This document shows, one piece after another, positions 1 through 8,563 of a stretch of DNA of 34,285 bases. The DNA lies in NCBI GenBank assembly GCA_031265765.1, contig JAISCE010000045.1, positions 1-34,285 of the forward strand. The letters run 5' to 3'. Numbering within the stretch: the first letter of the stretch is position 1; every line of letters begins with the position of its first letter. The notes below the pieces were generated by a model. It made no database searches and was not told the origin of the DNA. It saw only the letters and a program-made list of their open reading frames with translations. This DNA comes from Azoarcus sp. GTDB lineage: Bacteria; Pseudomonadota; Gammaproteobacteria; Burkholderiales; Rhodocyclaceae. Position numbers and translations under genes: made by a program.

Positions 1-65
1 AAGGCAAGCACTTCGGCGGGAATGGTTGGCAACTCCCTCAATGGGGACTGGGTTTTGCGGGACAT
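1..65 (-). CDS. IS256-family transposase, N-terminal fragment (cut by window edge)
   Basis: Read on the minus strand from ATG at 65-63, the frame gives MSRKTQSPLRELPTIPAEVL and continues out of the window. This is the style of N-terminus seen in mutator/IS256 DDE transposases, a short basic start followed by a Pro-rich segment. A strong ribosome binding site, GAGGAG, lies five bases upstream (71-76 on the complement). Only about 21 codons are visible, so no catalytic residue can be checked. The gene points the same way as the antitoxin at 114-374. Confidence 0.6.
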   Translation of the reverse strand, partial: MSRKTQSPLRELPTIPAEVLA

Positions 66-116
66 AATTTCTCCTCAGAGACAGTTTATGCCCTAAACAC
101 GAAATTTCAGACACTA
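1..116 (-). mobile_element. 5' end of an IS256-type (mutator) insertion sequence, partial
   Basis: The first ~116 bases look like the 5' terminus of an insertion sequence running off the left edge. They hold the start of a mutator-type transposase gene (ATG at 65-63) and a ~50-base leader. The leader's outer end reads AGTGTCTGAAATTTCGTG on the minus strand, which resembles IS256-family terminal sequences. The outer boundary is inferred at about 112-116, where similarity of the neighbouring antitoxin to its family stops. The other inverted repeat and the target duplication lie outside the window, so the exact end is not proven. Confidence 0.65.
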
Positions 117-374
117 CCCACGGGCACGGGTGACTTTCAAAACCGTGCCGAAGCTTGGATTGTTTTCGCCGGAGAGCGATTTGTAGAGGCTTTCGCGGCC
201 GAGCCCCGTTTCCCTGGCAAGCTCGGACATGCCGCGCGCGCGGGCGACGACGCCAAGCGCCTTGGCGATGAAGGCCGGATTATCCTCGGCTTCCTCGAAG
301 CACGCTTCGAGATAGAGGCGCATATCCTCGTCGGTCTTGAGATATTCGGCGGAATCCCATTTCTTGAGCTTCAT
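114..374 (-). CDS. HigA-like addiction-module antidote, C-terminus clipped at an IS junction
   Basis: This 86-residue protein matches the 'putative addiction module antidote' family: an N-terminal WDSAEYL and DMRLYLEA segment, then a helix-turn-helix around residues 45-75 containing the hallmark ARETGLGRESLYKSLS and NPSFGTVLKV. Such proteins bind their own promoter and neutralise a RelE/HigB-type RNase. Family members normally end a few residues beyond 'RALGLKL'. Here the frame stops after VTRARG, and the TAG falls where the IS256-type terminus begins, so the last residues were probably lost by insertion. The start lies 3 nt downstream of the stop of the toxin remnant at 378, the usual toxin-antitoxin order for this family. 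Whether the protein still works is unknown. Confidence 0.75.
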   Translation of the reverse strand: MKLKKWDSAEYLKTDEDMRLYLEACFEEAEDNPAFIAKALGVVARARGMSELARETGLGRESLYKSLSGENNPSFGTVLKVTRARG

Positions 375-377
375 GGT

Positions 378-575
378 TCAGTCTCCAAGCTCTTGCGCCA
401 TCTTGAGCGCGGTTTCAATGTCCTTCTTCTGGGTGGATTTGTTCCCCCGGGTAAGCAGTACCACGGGCAATACGATTGGCGAAAACTCAGGGCCGCATCG
501 AAAGAGTTCGGCTTTGCGCCCATCCGCGACCTGCCGCCCCGGATGCTGCGCCGTGAGCGCAGACTGAAAAGACAT
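378..575 (-). pseudogene. Remnant of a RelE/HigB-like toxin
   Basis: The last ~45 residues of this frame (GRKAELFRCGPEF, then VVLLTRGNKSTQKKDIETAL) line up by eye with the C-terminal half of the COG3657 addiction-module killer proteins, whose pattern is ELRI-GPGYRVY then VVLLxGGxKSTQxxDI. The N-terminal half, normally about 50 residues with an Arg-rich RARxxxRIDR helix, is absent, and several residues appear lost around the central GP motif. Other minus-strand frames upstream do not supply it. The stop is 3 nt before the antitoxin start, so the module was probably once a standard toxin-antitoxin operon. An open frame continues upstream to 887 but shows no family similarity and overlaps the divergent antitoxin gene. 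Confidence 0.5.
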
Positions 576-604
576 GCTATCGAACCACTGCAAACGTAAC
601 AAAC

Positions 605-620
605 AGGTGTATAAACACCT
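605..620. promoter_or_regulatory. Perfect dyad, candidate antitoxin operator
   Basis: AGGTGT-ATAA-ACACCT is a perfect inverted repeat 30 bases upstream of the ribbon-helix-helix antitoxin start and 30 bases upstream of the toxin remnant on the other strand. Its place between two divergent toxin-antitoxin modules and its short arms fit an operator for the ribbon-helix-helix dimer. Binding is inferred, not shown. Confidence 0.45.
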
Positions 621-650
621 ATGCAGACAAACACTGTTTTGGAGGAGATC

Positions 651-890
651 ATGAATACCGTGCGTTGGAACATTGCCGTATCGCCGGACACGGATCGGTC
701 CGTGCGCATGTTCCTTGCCGCGCAAGGCGGCGGTCGCAAGGGTGACCTTTCCCGTTTCATTGAAGATGCTGTGCGCACCTACCTCTTTGAACGCGCTGTC
801 AAGGAAGCCAAGACCGCTACCGCCCACATGAGCGAAGTCGAACTCAATGATCTCATTGACGAGGCGGTGCAATGGGCGCGTGAGCATTGA
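651..890 (+). CDS. Ribbon-helix-helix antitoxin partner of the PIN toxin
   Basis: 79 residues. The N-terminus NTVRWNIAVSPDTDRSVRMFLA forms the expected beta-strand plus helix, and GGRKGDLSRFIEDAVRTYLFERAV matches the second helix of MetJ/Arc-type antitoxins that precede PIN toxins. The acidic C-terminal tail (MSEVELNDLIDEAVQWAREH) would be the toxin-binding part. An upstream in-frame ATG exists at 621, but GGAGGAG at 641-647 just before ATG 651 makes 651 the clear start. The stop overlaps the toxin start (TGATG, 888-892), so the two are translationally coupled. The dyad at 605-620 is the likely autoregulatory site. Confidence 0.8.
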   Translation: MNTVRWNIAVSPDTDRSVRMFLAAQGGGRKGDLSRFIEDAVRTYLFERAVKEAKTATAHMSEVELNDLIDEAVQWAREH

Positions 891-1300
891 TGCGCGTTAT
901 TCTCGATACCAACGTGCTGCTCGGGGCGCTGATTTCGTCGCATGGCTCACCCAACGCGATCTATCGTGCTTGGCGCGAGGCGCGCTTCGATCTGGTGACT
1001 TCAACGGTGCAGATCGACGAGCTTCGACGCGCCAGCCGCTATCCCAAACTCAAAGCCATCCTGCCCGCGCATCGCGTTGGCACAATGATAAACAACATTC
1101 AGCGTGCAATTGTACTGAACACGCTGCCGTCGTTAGCCGAAGGCATCGAGGCTGCCGACCCAAACGACGCATTTCTGCTGGCGATGGCTTTGGCAAGCGA
1201 TGCCGATTACCTCGTGACCGGCAACCGCCGCGCCGGACTGCTGCAACGTGGCAGTATCGGTCGTGCGCATATCGTTATCCCGGCTACCTTCTGCGCATAA
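890..1300 (+). CDS. PIN-domain toxin (COG1569-type VapC-like ribonuclease)
   Basis: 136 residues of a PIN fold. The strand-1 motif MRVILDTNVLLGAL carries the first acidic residue and the DTN signature. A DELRRA helix, DPNDAFLLAMAL and finally DADYLVTGN provide the remaining acidic metal ligands. All four expected acidic positions are present, so the nuclease site looks intact. PIN toxins of this group are Mg2+-dependent RNases, usually cutting tRNA or rRNA; the target cannot be read from sequence. A TTG lies one codon upstream, but ATG 890 overlapping the antitoxin stop is preferred. The 211 bases after it show no gene. Confidence 0.82.
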   Translation: MRVILDTNVLLGALISSHGSPNAIYRAWREARFDLVTSTVQIDELRRASRYPKLKAILPAHRVGTMINNIQRAIVLNTLPSLAEGIEAADPNDAFLLAMALASDADYLVTGNRRAGLLQRGSIGRAHIVIPATFCA

Positions 1301-1511
1301 GCACTATAACGCCTGCCGGTCGGCTTCCCGTCCGCCACGCAACGGGAACGCGCTGCACTGACCGCGGCGCGTTTTCTCGCTACCTTCGGAAGAACCCCAC
1401 TGCCAGGCTTGCCCGCAGGCGGGGCTTCAGGGTATAGATACACACCGGCCAGGTTCGGCGCATTATTCCGAGTGTGGAATTTTTCTTGAATCTTTTCCAT
1501 ATGCTTCACCG

Positions 1512-3119
1512 TCACGCTTCGTCAGCGATGGCCAGCGCGACCGCTTCGGCGGCGCGGATGCCGTCCATGCCCGCCGATAGAATCCCTCCCGCGTAGCCCG
1601 CGCCTTCGCCGGCGGGATAAAGGCCGCGCACGTTCAGGCTTTGCAGGTTGTCGCCGCGTTTGATGCGCAGCGGCGACGATGTGCGTGTTTCCACGCCGGT
1701 AAGTATGGCGTCATGCATGGCGAAGCCGGGGATCGGGCGATCGAAGGCATGGATCGCTTCGCGGATGGCATCGATGGCGTAGGAGGGCAGGGCGCTCGCC
1801 AAATCGGTGTAACGCACGCCGGGCTTGTATGAAGGTTCCACTTCACCGGGGGCGCGTGAAGGGCGTCCGGCCAGGAAATCGCCGACACGTTGCACCGGGG
1901 CATCGTAATTGCCGCCGCCCAGCTCGAAAGCGCGCGTTTCGAGCGCGCGTTGCAGGGCGATGCCCGCCAGCGCGTCGCCGGGATAATCGCCGGGCGCGAT
2001 GCCGACGACGATGCCCGCGTTGGCGTTGCGTTCGGCCCGCGAATACTGGCTCATGCCGTTCGTGACGACTTGGCCCGCTTCGGAGGCGGCGGCGACGACG
2101 CTGCCGCCGGGACACATGCAGAAGCTATAGACCGCGCGCCCGTTGCCCGCGTGATGGATGAGTTTGTAGTCCGCCGCGCCCAGAAGCGGGTGGCCCGCGT
2201 ATTTGCCCAGGCGGGCGCGGTCGATGACCGCTTGCGGATGCTCGATGCGAAAACCCACCGAAAACGGTTTGGCTTCCATGAAGACGCCGCGCCGGTACAG
2301 CATCTCGAAAGTGTCGCGGGCGCTGTGGCCGAGGGCGAGGATGACGTGATCGGCGCGAACCTCCGCGCCGTCGGCGAGGACGACGCCGCGCACATGGCCG
2401 TCTTCGATCAGCAAATCGTCGACCCGGGCGCGGAAGCGTATTTCGCCGCCGAGCGATTCGATTTCGGCGCGCATTTTCTCGACCATGCCCACCAGACGGA
2501 AGGTGCCGATGTGCGGCTTGCTCAGGTAAAGAATTTCCTCGGGCGCGCCCGCCCGGACGAATTCGGTCAGGACTTTGCGGCCATGGTGGCGCGGATCCTT
2601 GATCTGGCTGTGGAGTTTGCCGTCCGAGAACGTACCCGCGCCGCCTTCGCCGAATTGCACGTTGGATTCCGGATCGAGTTCATGGCTACGCCAGAGCCGC
2701 CAAGTATCCCTGGCGCGTTCGCGCACCGTTTTGCCCCGTTCGAGGATGAGTGGGCGGAATCCCATCTGCGCCAGCACGAGCGCCGCGAAGATGCCGCAAG
2801 GCCCGAAACCGACGATGACCGGGCGCGCTGCCGGATGCGCCGGGGCGCGGGTAACGAAGCGATAGCGCATATCGGGCGCGGAGCCGATGCGGTGGTCGTG
2901 GGCGAAGCGGCGCAATATTTCGGCTTCCGTGCCGGCATCGGCGAGATCGCAGTCGATGGTGTAGACGAAGTCCAGACCTTTGCGCGCGTCGTAGGCGCGA
3001 CGGAAAACGGTGAAACCCGCCAGCCGTTGCGGGGCGATGGCCAGGCGTTGCACGATGGCCGTTCGCAGGTTTTCGGGCGAGTGCTCGATGGGCAGCCGGA
3101 GTTCGGTGACGCGCAGCAT
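1512..3119 (-). CDS. NAD(P)/FAD-dependent dehydrogenase (COG2509 family)
   Basis: 535 residues. The N-terminal ~85 residues (LRVTELRLPIEHSPENL onward) form the small domain typical of this family. The Rossmann FAD site follows around residues 100-125 (PVIVGFGPCGIFAALVLAQMG, ending in LERG). The segments SNVQFGEGGAGTFSDGKL and VYSFCMCPGG are family hallmarks. The C-terminus NVRGLYPAGEGAGYAGGILSAGMDGIRAAEA is the second FAD-contacting block. The substrate is unknown in this uncharacterised but widespread flavoprotein family. It lies 46 nt downstream of mutS on the same strand and may share its transcript. The start is chosen by family alignment; no good ribosome binding site is visible upstream. 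Confidence 0.88.
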   Translation of the reverse strand: MLRVTELRLPIEHSPENLRTAIVQRLAIAPQRLAGFTVFRRAYDARKGLDFVYTIDCDLADAGTEAEILRRFAHDHRIGSAPDMRYRFVTRAPAHPAARPVIVGFGPCGIFAALVLAQMGFRPLILERGKTVRERARDTWRLWRSHELDPESNVQFGEGGAGTFSDGKLHSQIKDPRHHGRKVLTEFVRAGAPEEILYLSKPHIGTFRLVGMVEKMRAEIESLGGEIRFRARVDDLLIEDGHVRGVVLADGAEVRADHVILALGHSARDTFEMLYRRGVFMEAKPFSVGFRIEHPQAVIDRARLGKYAGHPLLGAADYKLIHHAGNGRAVYSFCMCPGGSVVAAASEAGQVVTNGMSQYSRAERNANAGIVVGIAPGDYPGDALAGIALQRALETRAFELGGGNYDAPVQRVGDFLAGRPSRAPGEVEPSYKPGVRYTDLASALPSYAIDAIREAIHAFDRPIPGFAMHDAILTGVETRTSSPLRIKRGDNLQSLNVRGLYPAGEGAGYAGGILSAGMDGIRAAEAVALAIADEA

Positions 3120-3165
3120 GGCGGCGGGAGGGGAATGGCGGAACGGGAGGAGAGTCGAGGAGCGG

Positions 3166-5793
3166 TCAGTTTTCTTTCACTGCCAGCCGCTTGAGTGCGT
3201 AGATTTTCTCCAGCGCCTCGCGTGGAGACAGCATATCGGGGTCGAGGGCGGCGAGTTCGGCCAGCGCCGGGTGCGAAGGGGGGGCTTCTTCTTCGTCCGG
3301 CAGGAACGGCGCGGCGAAAAGATCGGCTTGCGGCCCCGCGTCGATGGCCTGGTTTTCCAGCGCCCGCAGTCGCCGCCGCGCCTCGCGGATGACGGAGGCG
3401 GGGATGCCGGCGAGCGAGGCGACTTCGATGCCGTAGCTTTGGCTTGCCGGACCGTCTTCCAGTGCGTGCAGGAAAACGATGCGGTGCTTGTGTTCGATGG
3501 CGTCGAGATGGACGTTGGCGCATTCCGGGTATTCGGCGTCGAGCCGGGTCAACTCGAAATAGTGGGTGGCGAAAAGGCTCAGGCTGCGGTTTTTCTCCAG
3601 CAGGTGACGGGCGATGGCGAAGGCGAGCGCGAGGCCGTCGAAGGTCGATGTGCCGCGGCCTATTTCATCCATGAGGACGAGGCTCTGATCGGTGGCGCCG
3701 TGCAGGATGGCGGCGGCTTCGGTCATTTCGACCATGAAGGTGGAGCGGCCCGAGGCGAGATCGTCGGAGGCGCCGATGCGGGTGTAGATGGCGTCGAGCG
3801 GGCCGATGCCGGCTTCGCGGGCGGGGACGAAGCTGCCGATGTGGGCAAGGAGCGCGATGAGGGCGACTTGCCGCATGAAGGTCGATTTGCCGCCCATGTT
3901 GGGGCCGGTGATGAGCAGCATCCGGCGCGTGGGGGCGAGCCGGGCGTCGTTCTGGATGAAGTGGTCGATCTGGCGTTCCACGACCGGGTGGCGTCCGCCC
4001 TCGATGCGGATGCCGGGTTGGGGCGTGAAGACCGGGGCGATGTAGTCGTGGCGTCGCGCCGCTTCGGCGAAGGCTGCCAGGGCGTCGATGGCGGCGAGCG
4101 AGCGCGCCGCGCGCTGGAAGGCGGGGATGTGGGGGGCGAGGCCGTCGAGAACGGTGTCGTAGAGCATTTTTTCGCGCGCGAGCGCCCGTTCCTGCGCGGA
4201 GAGGGACTTGTCCTCGAAAGTCTTGAGTTCGGGGGTGATGTAACGCTCGGCGTTTTTCAGGGTCTGGCGGCGGCGGTAGTCGGCGGGGACGCGGGTGGTG
4301 TTGGCATGGCTGACTTCGATGTAGAAGCCGTGCACTTTGTTGTATTCGACCTTGAGGCTGGTAATGCCGGTGCGAGCGCGTTCGCGTTCTTCGAGCTTGA
4401 GGAGGAAGTCGCCGCAATGGTTCTGGATGTCGCGCAGTTCGTCGAGTTCGGCGTCGAACCCCGCGGCGATGACGCCGCCGTCCCGAAGCTGGACGGCGGG
4501 TTCGGCGGCGATGGCGCGGGTCAGGAGTTCGCGCGGTTCGACGGGGAGTTCGAGGCTGGCGGCGAGTTCGTCGAGCAGTTCGGCGGGTGTGCCGCAAAGC
4601 GCGGGGATGAAGTCGGGAAGCTGCGCGAGGCTTTCGCGCAGGGCGGAGAGGTCGCGCGGCCGGGCGCTTTTGAGGGCGACTCGCGCGGTGATGCGTTCGA
4701 CATCGGCGATGCCGGCAAGAAGGGTGCGCGCCGCGTCCGCGCGGTTGCGGCGCCCGTCGGTGTTTTCGATGCTGTCGAGCAGCGCGGCGACGGCGCGATG
4801 GCGGGCGGCGGGGATGAGGGGGGAACGCAGCGGATGGTGGATGGCGTGCCGCAGCCAGCGGCTGCCCATGGCGGTGACACAGGTATCGAGGAGCGAGAGC
4901 AGAGTGGGGGCGGGTTCGCCGCGCAGGGTTTCGGTGAGTTCGAGATTGCGCCGCGTGGCCGTGTCCATCCGCAGGTATTCGGTGTCGCGTTCGACTACGA
5001 GGCGGGTGATATGGGCGAGGTTCTGGCGTTGGGTGGCGCGGGCGTAGTCGTGGAGCGCGCCTGCCGCGCCCAGGGCGACGGAAAGGCCGGCGACGCCGAA
5101 TCCGGCCAGATCGCGGGTGCCGAAGTGTTCGGCGAGGAGCCGGGCCGCGGTATCGGGGTCGAATTGCCAGTCGGCGAGCCGCCGTAGCGCCGACGCGATG
5201 TTTTCGGTGTACGGGAGTGTGAGTCCGTCGGGGACGAGGACTTCCGCCGGGGAGAGGCGCTCGAATTGGGCCGCCAGTCCTTCTGGCGGGCATTCGGTGA
5301 TCCGCATGTCGCCGTTGGCGAGGTTGAGCCAGGCCAGCCCGAGAACGCCGCGATGGATGTTGAGCGCGAGCAGCAGGGAGTCCTTGCGCTCGTCGAGGAG
5401 CGCGGCATCGGTGATGGTGCCGGGCGTGACGATGCGGCTGATGGCGCGTTCCATCGGCCCTTTTGTCGCGCCCGGTTCGCCGGTCTGCTCGGCGATGACG
5501 ACCGACTCGCCGAGCTTGACCAGCCGCGTCAGGTAATGTTCGACGGCGTGGAACGGCACTCCCGCCATTTTGATGGCCTGCCCGGCGGACTTGCCGCGCG
5601 TGGTCAAGGTGATGTCCAGAAGCCGGGCGGCTTTTTCCGCATCATCGAAAAACAGTTCGTAGAAGTCGCCCATGCGGTAGAAAAGCAGCATGTCCGGATA
5701 TTGCGATTTTAGGCGCAAGTATTGCTGCATCATTGGCGTGTGTCCGGAAATACCGGCTTCTGTAAGTTCGGGCATTTTTGCAGTCTTTACCAT
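3166..5793 (-). CDS. mutS: DNA mismatch repair protein MutS
   Basis: About 875 residues, normal for MutS. It recognises base mismatches and small loops and recruits MutL. The mismatch-reading Phe-x-Glu is present (GDFYELF, F44/E46). The ATPase holds Walker [10 protein letters not shown] (630-638), Walker [14 protein letters not shown] (DE at 709-710) and the H-motif ATHYFEL (H744). The C-terminal tail is short and acidic with a terminal helix. The frame is open to 5952, but family similarity begins near MPELTEAG. Either ATG 5793 ([10 protein letters not shown]) or ATG 5775 could be used, and neither has a strong ribosome binding site; the upstream extension to 5952 is unlikely. The FAD oxidoreductase follows 46 nt downstream. 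Confidence 0.95.
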   Translation of the reverse strand: MVKTAKMPELTEAGISGHTPMMQQYLRLKSQYPDMLLFYRMGDFYELFFDDAEKAARLLDITLTTRGKSAGQAIKMAGVPFHAVEHYLTRLVKLGESVVIAEQTGEPGATKGPMERAISRIVTPGTITDAALLDERKDSLLLALNIHRGVLGLAWLNLANGDMRITECPPEGLAAQFERLSPAEVLVPDGLTLPYTENIASALRRLADWQFDPDTAARLLAEHFGTRDLAGFGVAGLSVALGAAGALHDYARATQRQNLAHITRLVVERDTEYLRMDTATRRNLELTETLRGEPAPTLLSLLDTCVTAMGSRWLRHAIHHPLRSPLIPAARHRAVAALLDSIENTDGRRNRADAARTLLAGIADVERITARVALKSARPRDLSALRESLAQLPDFIPALCGTPAELLDELAASLELPVEPRELLTRAIAAEPAVQLRDGGVIAAGFDAELDELRDIQNHCGDFLLKLEERERARTGITSLKVEYNKVHGFYIEVSHANTTRVPADYRRRQTLKNAERYITPELKTFEDKSLSAQERALAREKMLYDTVLDGLAPHIPAFQRAARSLAAIDALAAFAEAARRHDYIAPVFTPQPGIRIEGGRHPVVERQIDHFIQNDARLAPTRRMLLITGPNMGGKSTFMRQVALIALLAHIGSFVPAREAGIGPLDAIYTRIGASDDLASGRSTFMVEMTEAAAILHGATDQSLVLMDEIGRGTSTFDGLALAFAIARHLLEKNRSLSLFATHYFELTRLDAEYPECANVHLDAIEHKHRIVFLHALEDGPASQSYGIEVASLAGIPASVIREARRRLRALENQAIDAGPQADLFAAPFLPDEEEAPPSHPALAELAALDPDMLSPREALEKIYALKRLAVKEN

Positions 5794-6052
5794 TGATGGC
5801 GCATGCCTGCCGCCAAGTTTACATTCCATCGTCATGCAAACGGCGATTGGCGGATTTGCATGAACCTGTCTTTCCGGTGCGGCTTTTGGGTCTGGATTTT
5901 GAAAGACCTGCGCCTTCACGCCGTCCGACGCGCGCGAAACCAAGGCGCTCACCGTGGGCGCCTATCTTACCAGCAGCCAATACCCTGGTAACGGTATGGA
6001 AGGGAGTGGGCGTGAAGCGCATGGGGCCGGCATGGCTCGCCCCAAGGGTATG

Positions 6053-6092
6053 AAAAGCCCCCTTTCCGCGGCATGGGCCGCAAAAAGGGGGC
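6053..6092 (-). terminator. Rho-independent terminator after ssuD
   Basis: Arms GCCCCCTTT (6057-6065) and AAAGGGGGC (6084-6092) pair perfectly, with a further CCGCGGC/GCCGC-type pairing inside. On the minus strand the hairpin is followed by TTTT (6056-6053). It starts 50 bases after the ssuD stop, the right place to end that transcript ahead of the mutS promoter region. Confidence 0.75.
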
Positions 6093-6141
6093 AAATGGGA
6101 ATGCGCTTCCGGGAGGGATTCCGGAAAACGCCGTCGCGCGC

Positions 6142-7278
6142 TCAGGCGGCTTGGGCGTTGCTCTGTACGCCGCGGATGTCGAAAGCGCCGCCGGTTTGCG
6201 CCCGGGCGGTTTCGTTGACGGCTTTTTTGCCGAGCAGCGGGAAGACCAGTTCGGCGAAGCGGATGGATTCTTCCAAATGCGGGTAGCCGGAGAGTACGAA
6301 GCGGTCGATGCCGAGGTCGACATATTCTTGCAAGCGTTCGGCGACCGTGGTGGCGTCGCCCACCAGCGCCGTGCCGGCCCCGCCCCGGACAAGACCGATG
6401 CCGGCCCACAGGTTGGGCGATATTTCCAGCTTGTCCCGTTTGCCGCCGTGCAGTTGAGTGATACGTTTCTGGCCGATCGAATCCATCCGGGCGAAGCTTT
6501 GCTGCGCGCGGCGGATATCGTCTTCGGTCAGGCGGCTGATGAGGCGGTGGGCGTCGGCCCAGGCTTCTTCCGTGGTTTCGCGCACGATGACTTGCAATCT
6601 GACGCCGAATTTGACCGTGCGCCCGTATTTTGCGGCGCGCTTGCGAACGTCGGCGATTTTCTCGGCGATTTTGGCGGGCGGCTCCCCCCAGGTAAGGTAG
6701 GCATCGACGTGTTTGGCGGCCAGTTCGTGCGCCGCCGTGGAGGAGCCGCCGAAGAAGATGGGCGGGTAGGGCCGTTGCACGGGCGGATAGTAGTTCCGTG
6801 AGTTCTTGACCTTCAGGTATTGCCCGTCGAAGTTGACGGTTTCGCCCTGGAGGAGCTTCTTCCAAATGGTGAGAAATTCGTCGGCGTGCGCATAACGCGC
6901 ATCGTGGTCGAGGAAAATGCCGTCGGCTTCGAGTTCGGCGGTGTCGCCGCCGGGCACGACGTTGAGAAGCAGGCGGCCATGCAGGGCGCGATCCAGCGCG
7001 GCGGTGCGGCGGGCGATATCGACCGGCGCGCCTTGCGAGGTGCGCAGGGCGACGAGCAGTTTGATGCGCTGCGTAACGGGGATCAGGCTGGAGGCCACGA
7101 TCCATGGATCGAGGCACGAACTGCCGGTCGGAATCAGCAGACCGTCGTAACCGAGGTTTTCACCGGTCGTGGCGATCTGGCGCAGGTATTCGACGGAGGG
7201 CGCGCGTCCGAAATCGGAAACGCCCAAATAGCGGGTATCTCCCGAGGTCGGCAGAAACCAGAAAATATCGAGGCTCAT
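6142..7278 (-). CDS. ssuD: FMNH2-dependent alkanesulfonate monooxygenase SsuD
   Basis: 378 residues, full length against E. coli SsuD (381), and alignable end to end by recollection of that sequence: [80 protein letters not shown]. The enzyme uses reduced FMN and O2 to desulfonate C1-C10 alkanesulfonates, releasing sulfite under sulfate limitation. Cys55 corresponds to the conserved Cys54. The usual R-x-H pair (Arg226/His228) reads R227-L-Q229 here, a substitution worth noting. Ribosome binding site AGGAG precedes the ATG. It is divergent from ssuA; ssuE, ssuB and ssuC are not in the window. A terminator follows. Confidence 0.9.
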   Translation of the reverse strand: MSLDIFWFLPTSGDTRYLGVSDFGRAPSVEYLRQIATTGENLGYDGLLIPTGSSCLDPWIVASSLIPVTQRIKLLVALRTSQGAPVDIARRTAALDRALHGRLLLNVVPGGDTAELEADGIFLDHDARYAHADEFLTIWKKLLQGETVNFDGQYLKVKNSRNYYPPVQRPYPPIFFGGSSTAAHELAAKHVDAYLTWGEPPAKIAEKIADVRKRAAKYGRTVKFGVRLQVIVRETTEEAWADAHRLISRLTEDDIRRAQQSFARMDSIGQKRITQLHGGKRDKLEISPNLWAGIGLVRGGAGTALVGDATTVAERLQEYVDLGIDRFVLSGYPHLEESIRFAELVFPLLGKKAVNETARAQTGGAFDIRGVQSNAQAA

Positions 7279-7552
7279 GGAAAGCTCCTTTCGTGACAGG
7301 TGCGGTAAATACGGCGCTTTTGTGTCCGGTTTCCGCAGGAAGGGCGAATGTTAGCGAAGAAATGGAAAAAACGATTCAATGATTTTTGAATTATTTAGTC
7401 TATCGTGGCATCTATTTTTAGCAGGGTGTTCGTGAATATGTTTATCCGATTTTTGAAATAATCAATGCACGAATATTCATTTGGGAACAGGTTTGCGTTC
7501 GGGCATAGTCTTCGCCCCTGTTTCTTGTTTCAACCTTGCGGAAGGAAAAATC
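7279..7552. promoter_or_regulatory. AT-rich divergent promoter region between ssuD and ssuA
   Basis: 274 bases between two divergent sulfonate genes, with a markedly AT-rich core (about 7363-7480). It contains the dyad ATTCAA-N6-TTGAAT-like repeat at 7374-7391 and several runs of A/T. Such a spacer would suit LysR-type regulators like CysB or Cbl, whose sites are AT-rich, but no convincing site or sigma-70 pair could be assigned. Confidence 0.4.
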
Positions 7553-8539
7553 ATGTTCGACAAATTGAGGGCTGAGAGGCGATCGTTCATCGGGATGGTT
7601 GCCGTTGCCGTTTCCCTGGCGGGGAGTATCGGCCTGGGCGCCTTGTCCACCCCGGCGCATGCGCAGACGCGGGCAAAAGAGTTTCGCGTGGGTTGGCAGA
7701 AGGGGTCCAATCTCGCCATCCTCAAGGCTCGCGGCAATCTGGACAAGCGGCTCGGCGCCGCAGGTGTGAAAGTCACGTGGATCGAATTCACCGCCGGTCC
7801 GCAAATGCTGGAAGGTCTGAACGTGGGCAGCATCGATTTCGCCTGCGTCGGCGAAACGCCGCCGGTGTTCGCGCAGGCTGCCGGCGCGGCGCTGGTCTAC
7901 GTTGCCAACGAGCCGCCCGCGCCCGATGCCGAGAAAATCCTGGTGCCGAAAACGTCGCCGATCGAATCGGTGGCGGCATTGAAGGGCAAGCGCGTCGTGC
8001 TCAATAAAGGGTCGAATGTGCATTATCTGCTGCTCAGGGGCCTGGAGCGGGCAGGGTTGTCGTATGCCGATGTAAAAGTGGTTTATCTGCCGCCGCCCGA
8101 TGCGCGGGTGGCATTTGAAAGCGGCGATGTCGATGCCTGGGTGATTTGGGACCCGTTCGCGCAGGCCGCTGTCGGCCAAATCGGTGCGCGCGAATTACTC
8201 AGTGGCAAGGGAGCAGGTGTAGAGAATTACAATTTCTATTTGTCGACGTCTTCTTTTTCTAAAAACTCTCCCGAGGTACTGAAATGGACACTGGAAGAAA
8301 TCCGGGTAACAGGCGATTGGGTGAGGTCGCATTTCGATGAGGCCGCCGAAATTCTCGCGCCACAGATCGGATTGTCGAAGGAAATTACCGGGGATGCATT
8401 GCGGCATTACGGTTACGGTGTCGCTTATCCGCTGGCGGACAAGGTGATTGCCAACCAACAGGCAATTGCAGATGCTTTCCACGCGCTCAAATTGATTCCG
8501 AAAAAGCTGGACGTGCAAAGCGTGGTCTGGAAACCCTGA
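7553..8539 (+). CDS. ssuA: Sulfonate ABC transporter substrate-binding protein SsuA
   Basis: 328 residues. The N-terminal signal peptide has a basic start (MFDKLRAERR), a hydrophobic core (MVAVAVSLAGSIGLGAL) and a cleavage site at AHA|Q. The mature part shows the SsuA/TauA pattern: FRVGWQKGSNLAILKARG, TWIEFTAGPQMLEGLNVGSIDFACVGETPPVFAQAAG, then DVDAWVIWDPF. It captures aliphatic sulfonates in the periplasm. An upstream in-frame start at 7481 is ignored because GAAGGA at 7541-7546 serves ATG 7553 and the signal peptide begins there. No permease or ATPase follows; the next element is a strong terminator. The 3' third, from about 8200, is visibly more AT-rich than the rest. Confidence 0.9.
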   Translation: MFDKLRAERRSFIGMVAVAVSLAGSIGLGALSTPAHAQTRAKEFRVGWQKGSNLAILKARGNLDKRLGAAGVKVTWIEFTAGPQMLEGLNVGSIDFACVGETPPVFAQAAGAALVYVANEPPAPDAEKILVPKTSPIESVAALKGKRVVLNKGSNVHYLLLRGLERAGLSYADVKVVYLPPPDARVAFESGDVDAWVIWDPFAQAAVGQIGARELLSGKGAGVENYNFYLSTSSFSKNSPEVLKWTLEEIRVTGDWVRSHFDEAAEILAPQIGLSKEITGDALRHYGYGVAYPLADKVIANQQAIADAFHALKLIPKKLDVQSVVWKP

Positions 8540-8563
8540 ATTCCGGGCAGCCCATATACGATG

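Noticed and set aside
393..599. Plus-strand frame of 68 codons overlapping the toxin remnant
   Set aside because: It is the shadow of the minus-strand remnant, has no ribosome binding site and no family similarity.
378..887. Full 169-codon minus-strand frame as one intact toxin
   Set aside because: Only its C-terminal ~45 residues resemble a toxin; the upstream part is antisense to the ribbon-helix-helix antitoxin and has no matching domain.
5794..5952. N-terminal extension of MutS
   Set aside because: Family similarity begins near MPELTEAG; the extra residues have no known MutS counterpart and no ribosome binding site at 5952.
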